Assembly: GCF_042477335.2 (NCBI RefSeq)
Contig: NC_091245.1
Span: forward strand, 84,110,501 to 84,174,500
Length of the DNA: 64,000 nt
Origin: Ovis canadensis
Lineage: Eukaryota; Chordata; Mammalia; Artiodactyla; Bovidae
Direction: 5' to 3'
Below are positions 56,651 through 64,000 of this stretch, piece by piece. Within the stretch, counting starts at the first letter, position 1. The number at the start of each line of letters is the position of its first letter. Below the pieces are notes generated by a model, which worked only from the letters and a program-made list of their open reading frames with translations, searched no databases and had not been told where the DNA came from. Position numbers and translations under genes: made by a program.

Positions 56651-58174
56651 TCCAGCCAATCTTAGCCATGCAAATACAGATACACGTGTGGATAGCTCCT
56701 AGAGCTCAAAATTGCATGTGAACCTCAGATGTCAAAATTTTGGCATGTAACTCAAATGGTTTTAATATATTCTATAAAATTAACCTATAGTATATATGGC
56801 AGGATTTGAGTCACAGGCAGTGGGGTGGCAGCCTCTGTCTTGCAGAGGCTGCTGGTTCCATCAGAATACATTTATTGTTACATGTTACCTAAGGGTTTTT
56901 CAGACTCCAAATTTCTTAAATTTCTTCATGTATGATTATAAATATTAATGCCACTCTGGAAAGATTTATGAATTTGATGTTCTACTCTTATTTTTCAGTA
57001 ATTTCCATCATGACTAAGTTAACAGATGATCAAAAATTAAGAACTAATGCAGAGATAAGGAGACACAGATGGTGGATAAATGAAATAATTTATGTACAAT
57101 TTCAAGTTTAACAGTTTAAAAACAGGTGTTTCCAGAGAATAAAACACAACAGAGACCTAAGGTGGGAGGCAGAAAACCTGGAATGCAATAATGCTAAAAA
57201 TTAACTTTGTCTAAAAGCGTCCCCAAATTAAAAGCAAATTATTAGCATGAGAGAAATAGCTCAGAAGGAATATTGCAGAATAAAGCAGGGGCAAGTACTC
57301 TCACCTGAACAAATTTGATTAATTTCCTATTTTAGCTCTATGTAATTCTTCATGGCAATTGAAGTTGTTTTAGAAAGAATTTTAAAGTCAGTACTAAAAT
57401 AATCAAGACTAAAGAGATTGGTAATTGTTGAAAACAAGTAAATGATATCACAATTCTTAATTTCAAAGTAAAGTCAATAAAATAAAGCTTTATATAAGAT
57501 AAAAATATTCCCAACTAGAAATATCACAAGTGAAAGTGGGAGCAGCTTAAAGTTTTATTTGGAGCCTTCTCTCTTTAGAATTATACTGTTAGTTAAGTAA
57601 ACTTTTAAATATAGTATCTGAGCCCCATATGGATAGGTATCTTGCCTATAGTAGGAGCTCAATAAATTTTTTAGGACAAATTCCCCTAATTAAGAGACAA
57701 GTGAATTCCTTGCCATCCAAGAGTAAGAGATTTCTAATAAGAAATGTTTCCTGAATCATGTCACCTATTATCTCCTCTTGGATCTTCCCGGAACAATGAT
57801 CTGTTTGGTCCCTAATTGAATCTCTCATAAACCTGCTGTTTTCTCCTGTCAACACACAAGCCTTGTTTACTTTTTTAAAATCTTAATCCACATTTTACCT
57901 CACCCCAAATTTTCATCCTCACCTTGCTTATTCAGTTTGTAGAATCAACTTATCTTCCAGTTTTCCTTTAGAAACAAACTCCTAAAAAGAGGACTTTATG
58001 CTTTAATACATTAATAGTGAGAGATAATTGTGTATTTTGTAACAATATAAAAGCCTTTGTTAGTATAAGAACCAGTTAAATGGTGAAGTTTTATATTCAA
58101 AATTAAAAGTTTAAACCATCATCTCTTTCCTACACCATGTTTTAAATTTTCTTCCTCTAAGATATTTTGCTGAG
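56651..58174. other. Single-copy stretch, with a possible MIR/L2 3'-end trace
   Basis: CTTGCCTATAGTAGGAGCTC and AATAAAT near 57641-57667 resemble MIR/L2 3' ends but are too short to be sure. Nothing else recognisable. Confidence 0.35.
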
Positions 58175-58340
58175 TAAGAGCTAACATTTGTGAAATTGCT
58201 GTGCTGAATATTTTATATGTATTATCTAATTTTATTATGCCATAATTATTTGGAAATATTATATTAAGATATATGAAGTTAGAGTCAAATTTTCAGAAAA
58301 ATTAGGGGAAGTACAAGTTGCCAACCATGAATTCAGCATC
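58175..58340 (-). repeat. MIR SINE, decayed
   Basis: Reversed MIR pattern: GAGCTAACATTTGTGAAATT, then TTTTATATGTATTATCTAAT. Confidence 0.55.
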
Positions 58341-58618
58341 CAAAGTTCATCACCTGCTAGAACAAGCAGGCAAGAAAGCAGCAGTTAAAAGAACTGATTG
58401 CCAGAATATTTTTTCAGACTCTTCATCTATGTCATTACATTCAGAATATATACCATAATTTTAGTGATATAGCTATAAAAAGTCAATTTTTTGTAAGTGT
58501 TGGTATCTAGTTCCTTTAGGGTTCTGCGATAAACACACACACATGCACACACACACATACATGCACACACACGTGCTCAGATGTGAAAATATTTCTCTTT
58601 TTCATCTGACAAACCTTA
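58341..58618. other. Single-copy flank with a CA repeat
   Basis: Holds the interrupted (CA)n at 58532-58574 and nothing else recognisable. Confidence 0.45.
58532..58574. repeat. Interrupted (CA)n microsatellite
   Basis: CA runs separated by ATG and ATACATG interruptions. Confidence 0.9.
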
Positions 58619-58859
58619 TTGCTTTTGTTGTTGATGTTGTTGTTCAGTCGCGAAGCCATGTCTGACCCTTTTGCCACCGCATAGTTTGTAGCCCACCAGG
58701 CCCCTCTGTCCATGGGATTTTCCAGGCAAAAATATTGGAGTGGTTTGCCATTTCCTTGACCAGACTATCTTCCCGACCCAGGGATCAAACACACATTTCC
58801 TGCATGCATCTCCTCCATTGCAGGCAGATTCTTTACCTCTGAGCCACCAGGGAAACCCA
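58619..58859 (-). mobile_element. Bov-tA SINE with TTG-repeat tail
   Basis: The tail (GTTGTTGATGTTGTTGTT) at the left, body CAGTCGCGAAGCCATGTCTG, and the tRNA-like head ending CTCTGAGCCACCAGGGAAAC. Confidence 0.94.
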
Positions 58860-59050
58860 TTTTTTTAAATTAATTTTTATTGGAGTGTACTTGATTTACA
58901 ATATTGTGTTAGATTTTTATGTATAGAACAGTGATTCTGTTATATATATTTCAGGTTCTTTTCCAATGTACATTATTATAGAATACTGGGTATAGTTCCC
59001 TGTACTATATAATAGATCTGTGTTGTTTATCTCTTTTGTATATAGTAGGA
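58860..59050 (-). mobile_element. Artiodactyl-lineage L1 3' end
   Basis: TTAATTTTTATTGGAGTGTA, TTGATTTACAATATTGTGTT and CAGTGATTCTGTTATATATA match the reversed L1 3' end that appears on the plus strand at 60975-61180. Confidence 0.78.
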
Positions 59051-60654
59051 AAGGAGAGGGAATGATAAATTAAGAATTTAAGAGTAACATATACACCTTA
59101 TTGTGGATTAAACTTCAATTCAAGCATTACCCCTTCTCTCGCTTTACCTGACTCCCATAGATATTCTGTCTCTTCTCTGTGTTCCCATAACATTTTGTCT
59201 TATGATACTTTTCATCATCCACTATAATTTCTGGTTTTATTAGTCTGTCTTGGCAAAGAATGTTAGTTCACTGAAGCTATCATTCATCTATGTATCCTCC
59301 AGGTTTAGCATAGTATCTAACTCTTGGTAAATGCTCAAACTCAGAAGAGGAGGAAGTAAAGGTGGAAAGAACACGAAAAGGAAGACAAGGAGAATAGAGT
59401 ATACAGCCAAGTTCTGAAAAAGAAGAGTATAATTATATTAGGAAGTGACAGAGATTAGGTACTTAAGGTAAGAAAGACTAGAAAAGATGAGGAGCAGAAA
59501 GGAAAGCTAATTGAAGCTTTGAGCTCCTTGAAGACAACAAATGTGATTTCCCGGAATTTCAAATGGCTAATAAGTAATAGCACACATATTTCTGAAGCTC
59601 TGTGATATGAAATAGTAAATAATATCTTGTAGTGGGAACTAATGATAGAGCCAAGCTCTTTTATATGCTCAAATTACATACTAAAGTTTAAAGCACAATA
59701 GCAGGAAATCAACATGCCTGTATCATGAATGTATATTCAGCATTTAATTTGCTAATTAATTATGCTTCCTTTCCAGCAGTAATTAAGATGTGTATTCTTA
59801 ATTTTGTGTACAATGATCATGTGTATCTGAAAATGTAGGCAGTAATCTTCATTCTTATCATTATTACAATCACATTGAATATCCTTACTTGAACACTGTC
59901 ACTATAAAAGGAAAGCTTCATCTTTCATCTCTTTCTAGTCTTTCTTATCTGCTTCATCTAATTAATAAATCTATAAGTGAAACTTTAACAGGTATTTCAC
60001 TATGCATGTATCCTTCTATCTTGTGTTCTCAACTTGTTATACAGTAATCTGCCATTGGCTTTAATTTCCATTACTTTCAATGTTATATTCATTATAAACG
60101 CAGCTGTGAAATTAATTTTCTCCTTCCTAAGTTCATGTTATTTTAGTTACTTAAAGAACAATTTCCTGCACACAAGAGAATTGAGATGAAACTGTTATTT
60201 TTTGCATTTTTTAATTTCTGTTAAATGACTCCCTTATATCTAGTTAACAATCTGTGTCTGAACTTTTAGAGGAGAACTTCAACCTTGCAGTGAGAACTGC
60301 CCTTCCATCTGGGCCTTGTTCCATTTTTAAATCTAAGGCATTTTCTTATTTGACTGCCTATTGATGAAATGTTCTACAGCTTAAAGTTCAAACATTTAAG
60401 CTATTTAATTACTTTAAGATCCAAGATGAAGCATCAATTTTCAACATGTATGGTGTGTTTATGTTAGTCTGCAAACTGAACAGAGTCCATCTTTTCCTCA
60501 GATGTTGATTTTCTATAATAATGAGATATATGGAGGGCCTGGGCACATAAAAGATGCACAAAATAGACAATAAATGAAGTGATGATAGTGTCTAGATAGT
60601 TTCTACAGTTTTAATATAATTTATAGTATATTCTGAAAAAAGTTTATTAATTTT
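59051..60654. other. Single-copy AT-rich stretch
   Basis: An L2-like trace may lie near 59290-59335; otherwise nothing recognisable. Confidence 0.38.
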
Positions 60655-60960
60655 TTTCATTGTTATAGTAAGAATTAGCCACAAACATGGCTTAACCAAT
60701 TCAGCTTTATTATCTTATAGTTTTGTAGGTAAGAAGTCCAACATTTGTCTGGCAAAAATCAAATCAGGTTGCATGGTTGCATCCTTTTCTGGGCTTTAAG
60801 GAATAATCTGTTTTCTTTTTTTATCCTAGCTTCCAGAGATTGCGCACATTCCTCAGTTCACGCCCCTTTGCTTTTCTTCAACTCCAGCAGCAATGGGTAG
60901 AGTTTTAATCATTTTGCCTTCTCTCTGATTCTCTTTGGTTGGAAAGATTCTTTGCTTTTA

Positions 60961-60974
60961 AAAATCCATGTTAC
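60961..60974. repeat. Left target-site duplication of L1 3' end
   Basis: AAAATCCATGTTAC, repeated with one mismatch as AAAATTCATGTTAC at 61181-61194. Confidence 0.88.
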
Positions 60975-61180
60975 TGTATTTGATAACCAATAAGGACCTA
61001 CTGTATAGCATAAGGAACTCTACTCAATTTTGGCACTCTGGATGGAAGGGGAATTTGAGGAGAGAATGGATCCATGTATAACTATGGCTGAGTCCTTTTG
61101 CTGGCCACCTGAAACTATCAAAACTACTCATTTGTTCAGCTATACTCAAAATGAAATCAACAGTTTTTAAAAAGATTTAA
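60975..61180 (+). mobile_element. Artiodactyl-lineage L1 3' end insertion
   Basis: AAGGAACTCTACTCAATTTT, GGATCCATGTATAACTATGG, CACCTGAAACTATCAAAACT and an A-rich tail; bracketed by 14-bp duplications with one mismatch. Confidence 0.86.
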
Positions 61181-61194
61181 AAAATTCATGTTAC
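61181..61194. repeat. Right target-site duplication of L1 3' end
   Basis: AAAATTCATGTTAC, partner of 60961-60974. Confidence 0.88.
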
Positions 61195-61456
61195 AATATT
61201 GTGCCAACTTGGATAAGCCAAGCTAATCTTCAAATATTATCTTTAATCATAAACAAATCTGCCAAGTCTCATTTAACATATTCCCAGATTGCATAGACTA
61301 AGGACTAGCCATCTCAGTGGGGGCAGGGAGATCATTCTGCCTACTATACCCTTAAATGCATATATCTATAAACATCTCTTATGTATCTACCGAATACTTT
61401 GGCAATGTGAGCTGGAGTAATTCAGACGCTCAAAGATATCATTTAAAAAGTATTCT

Positions 61457-62059
61457 GAGAGGAGGGGAGGGAAAGATGGCGGAGGAATAGGACGGGGAGA
61501 TCACTTTCTCCCTCACAAATTCCTCAAAAGAACATTTCAACGCCAAGCAAACTCCACAAAACAACTTCTGTAGGCTGGCAGAGGACATCAGGCTACCAGA
61601 AAAGCAGACCATTGTCTTCAAAAACAGATGTTTTATCATCGGTGCTGTATAGATGGAGAAGTCTAGAGGCTACTGTAAAAATAAAACTGAAAACCAGAAG
61701 CAGGAGGCTTAAATCCAAAGCCTGAAAACATTAGAGAACTCTTGAATTCAGGGAACATTAAGCAATAGGAGCTCATCAAATGCCTTCATACCTACACCGA
61801 AACCAAGCTCCACCCAAGGGCCAACAAGTTCCAAAACAAGACATACCACGCAAATTCTCCAGCAACACAGGAACACTCCCCTGAGCTTCAATATACAGGC
61901 AGCTCAAAATTATCCCAAAACCTTTGATGTCTCATAACCCATTACGGGTCATTCCACTGCACTCCAGAGAGAAGAAACCCAGCTCCAACCACCAAAACTC
62001 CAACACAAGCCTCCCTAACCAGGAAACCTTGACAAGCCACTGATAGAACCCCACCCAAA
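61457..62059 (+). promoter_or_regulatory. L1 5' UTR with internal promoter; YY1-like site at 61473-61482
   Basis: Begins GAGAGGAGGGGAGGGAAAGA; AAGATGGCGG near the very 5' end matches the position and core of the YY1 site known in human L1 promoters. That this site works in ruminant L1 is an inference. The rest of the 5' UTR carries no other motif I can name. Confidence 0.7.
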
Positions 62060-63068
62060 GTGAGGAAGCTCCATAATAAAGAGAACTCCACAAATTACCA
62101 GAATATAAAAAGGCCACCCCAAACGCAGCAATATAACCAAGATGAAGAGACAGAGGAATACTCAGCAGGCAAAGGAACAGGAGAGCTGCCCACCAAACCA
62201 AACAAAAGAGGAAGAAGTAGGGAATCTACCGGAGAAGGAATTCTGAATATTGATAGTGAAAATGATCCAAAATCTTGAAATCAAAATGGAATCACAGATA
62301 AATAGCCTAGAGACAAGGATTGAGAAGATGCAAGAAAGGTTTAACAAGGACCTAGAAGAAATAAAAAAGAGTCAAAATATAATGAATAATGCAATAAATG
62401 AGATCAGAAACACTCTGGAGGCAACAAATAGTAGAATAATGGAGGCAGAAGATAGGATTAGTGAAATAGAAGATAGAATGGTAGAAATAAATGAATCAGA
62501 GAGAAAACAAGAAAAACGAATTAAAAGAAATGAGGACAATCTCAGAGACCTCCAGGACAATATGAAACGCTCCAACATTCGAATTATAGGAGTCCCAGAA
62601 GAAGAAGACAGAAAGAAAGATCATGAGAAAATCCTTGAGGAGATAATAGTTGAAAACTTCCCTAAAATGGGGAAGGAAATAATCACCCAAGTCCAAGAAA
62701 CACAGAGAGTTCCAAATAGGATAAACCCAAGGCGAAACACCCCAAGACACATATTAATCAAATTAACAAAGATCAAACACAAAGAACAAATATTAAAAGC
62801 AGCAAGGGAAAAACAACAAATAACACACAAGGGGATTCCCATAAGGATAACAGCTGATCTTTCAATAGAAACTCTTCAGGCCAGGAGGGAATGGCAAGAC
62901 ATACTTAAAGTGATGAAAGACAATAACCTACAGCCCAGATTACTGTACCCAGCAAGGATCTCATTCAAATATGAAGGAGAAATCAAAAGCTTTACAGACA
63001 AGCAAAAGCTGAGAGAATTCAGCACCACCAAACCAGCTCTCCAACAAATTCTAAAGGATATCCTCTAG
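62060..63068 (+). pseudogene. L1 ORF1 protein (RNA-binding chaperone), broken near its N-terminus
   Basis: ORF1p coats L1 RNA as a coiled-coil trimer. Here the expected start codon position is GTG (62060-62062), not ATG. The N-terminal part runs in one frame to about 62236 (RKLHNKENSTNYQNIKRPPQ, GELPTKPNKRGRSREST). The rest reads in a +1-shifted frame from 62247 to the TAG at 63066-63068. In that second frame a TGA (62244-62246) lies just upstream of ILIVKMIQNLE, so both a likely 1-nt insertion near 62236 and a stop separate the halves. The main part is intact: coiled coil with heptads (about 62280-62570), RRM core (NIRIIGVPEEED) and C-terminal domain (LQARREWQDILKVMKDNNLQ). Only an internal start could express it. 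Confidence 0.9.
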
Positions 63069-63119
63069 ACAGGAAACAAGAAAATGGTGTATAAACCCGA
63101 ACCCAAAACAATAAAGTAA

Positions 63120-64000
63120 ATGGTAACGGGATCATACTTATCAATAATTACCTTAAACGTAAATGGGTTGTATGCCCCAACCAAAAGACAAAGACTGGCA
63201 GAATGGATACAAAAACAAGACCCCTCTGTATGCTGCTTACAAGAGACCCACCTCAAAACAAGGGACACATACAGACTGAAAGTGAAGGGCTGGAGAAAGA
63301 TATACCATGCAAATAGAGACCAAAAGAAAGCAGGAGTGGCAATACTCATATCCGATAAAATAGACTTTAAAACAAAGGCTGTGAAAAGAGACAAAGAAGG
63401 CCACTACATAATGATCAAAGGAACAATCCAAGAAGAAGATATAACAATTATAAATATATATGCACCCAATATAGGAGCACCGCAATATGTAAGACAAATG
63501 CTAACAAGTATGAAAGAGGAAATCAACAATAACACAATAATAGTGGGAGACTTTAATACCCCACTCACACCTATGGACAGATCAACTAAACAGAAAATTA
63601 ACAAAGAAACGCAAACTTTAAATGATACATTAGATCAGTTAGACCTAATTGATATCTATAGGACATTTCACCCCAAAACAATGAATTTCACCTATTTTTC
63701 AAGTGCTCATGGAACCTTCTCCAGGATAGATCACATCCTGGGCCATAAATCTAAACTTGATAAATTCAAAAAAATTGAAATCATTCCAAGCATCTTTTCT
63801 GACCATAATGCATTAAGATTAGATCTCAATTACAGGAGAAAAACTATTAAAAATTCCAACATATGGAGGATGAACAACACACTTCTGAATAACCAACAAA
63901 TCACAGAAAAAATCAAAAAAGAAATCAAAATATGCATAGAAACCAATGAAAATGAAAAGACAACAACCCAAAACCTGTGGGACACTATAAAAGCAGTGCT
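63120..64000 (+). CDS. L1 ORF2 protein, endonuclease domain, open to window edge
   Basis: From an ATG at 63120 (MVTGSYLSIITLNVNGL) the frame has no stop for 293 codons and leaves the window. It encodes the AP-endonuclease-like domain that nicks the target before reverse transcription. All landmark motifs are present in order: LNVNGL, QETHL, HANRDQKKAGVAIL, NIYAPN, the GDFNTPL motif with catalytic Asp and Asn, RIDHILG and SDHNAL with the catalytic His. The region entering the RT linker follows (MNNTLLNNQQITEKIKKEIK). The RT lies outside. ORF1 upstream is broken, so the element is probably not autonomous, although ORF2p could still be made. Confidence 0.94.
   Translation, partial: MVTGSYLSIITLNVNGLYAPTKRQRLAEWIQKQDPSVCCLQETHLKTRDTYRLKVKGWRKIYHANRDQKKAGVAILISDKIDFKTKAVKRDKEGHYIMIKGTIQEEDITIINIYAPNIGAPQYVRQMLTSMKEEINNNTIIVGDFNTPLTPMDRSTKQKINKETQTLNDTLDQLDLIDIYRTFHPKTMNFTYFSSAHGTFSRIDHILGHKSKLDKFKKIEIIPSIFSDHNALRLDLNYRRKTIKNSNIWRMNNTLLNNQQITEKIKKEIKICIETNENEKTTTQNLWDTIKAV

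Larger units (their letters stand above)
60655..61345. repeat. Old mammalian repeat, class not assigned, split by an L1 3' end
   Basis: The left half (TTTATTATCTTATAGTTTTG, AAGAAGTCCAACATTTGTCT, TTCCTCAGTTCACGCCCCTT) and right half (CTTGGATAAGCCAAGCTAAT, ATCATTCTGCCTACTATA) read as one familiar old repeat. The split at 60975-61180 is a clean retrotransposition with target-site duplications. Confidence 0.6.
61457..64000 (+). mobile_element. L1 LINE with complete 5' end, runs off the window
   Basis: Plus-strand ruminant L1 with the full upstream part: a 5' UTR of about 600 bp starting with a G-rich stretch and AAGATGGCGG, ORF1 (62060-63068, broken), a 51-bp spacer (63069-63119) and ORF2 (from 63120), open to the window edge. 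It is the only L1 here with its promoter region. Confidence 0.95.

Overview
This window is nuclear DNA of a ruminant, most likely a bovid or another pecoran. The evidence is the combination of BovB (RTE-type) LINEs, Bov-tA SINEs (a tRNA-Glu-like head joined to a BovB-derived body), a CHR-type cetartiodactyl SINE and young ruminant-type L1 copies, on AT-rich single-copy DNA with old mammalian repeats (MIR, L2, L1M, Tigger, a hAT relic). I found no host protein-coding gene, tRNA, rRNA, CRISPR or bacterial-type operon. Every long reading frame I could explain belongs to a retrotransposon or transposon, so the window is intergenic or deep intronic.

Layout. 1-7.5 kb is a BovB cluster: copy A (nearly full length, minus), copy B (3' fragment, plus) and copy C (plus, with an inverted 5' end and target-site duplications). 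BovB D (8.5-9.6 kb), E (13.75-14.7 kb), F (17.2-20.0 kb, older, split by a SINE), H (44.3-44.5 kb, a 5' fragment) and G (49.9-51.4 kb) follow. By my estimate BovB makes up about a fifth of the window. A young 5'-truncated L1 at 22.2-25.4 kb keeps one uninterrupted ORF2 frame of 946 codons and has 13-bp target-site duplications. At 27.9-33.9 kb two old L1s lie back to back; the plus-strand one is split by three SINE insertions and a 2.15-kb Tigger relic that itself carries a SINE. Two short L1 3' ends lie at 36.0 and 55.1 kb. At 56.1-56.7 and 60.7-61.3 kb old repeats are split by a hAT-like relic and by an L1 3' end. From 61.46 kb to the window edge a 5'-complete L1 has a 5' UTR, a broken ORF1 and an ORF2 that is open to the edge.

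The parts relate as parasite and host machinery. L1 and BovB ORF2 proteins carry endonuclease and reverse transcriptase. The Bov-tA SINEs carry BovB-like ends, as expected for elements copied by the BovB enzyme. The most notable signal is that four of the seven BovB copies covering the reverse-transcriptase active site carry the same Asp-to-Asn change (YADN instead of YADD). This suggests a widespread catalytically changed lineage copied in trans, or recurrent exchange between copies. I saw no wholly new gene system.
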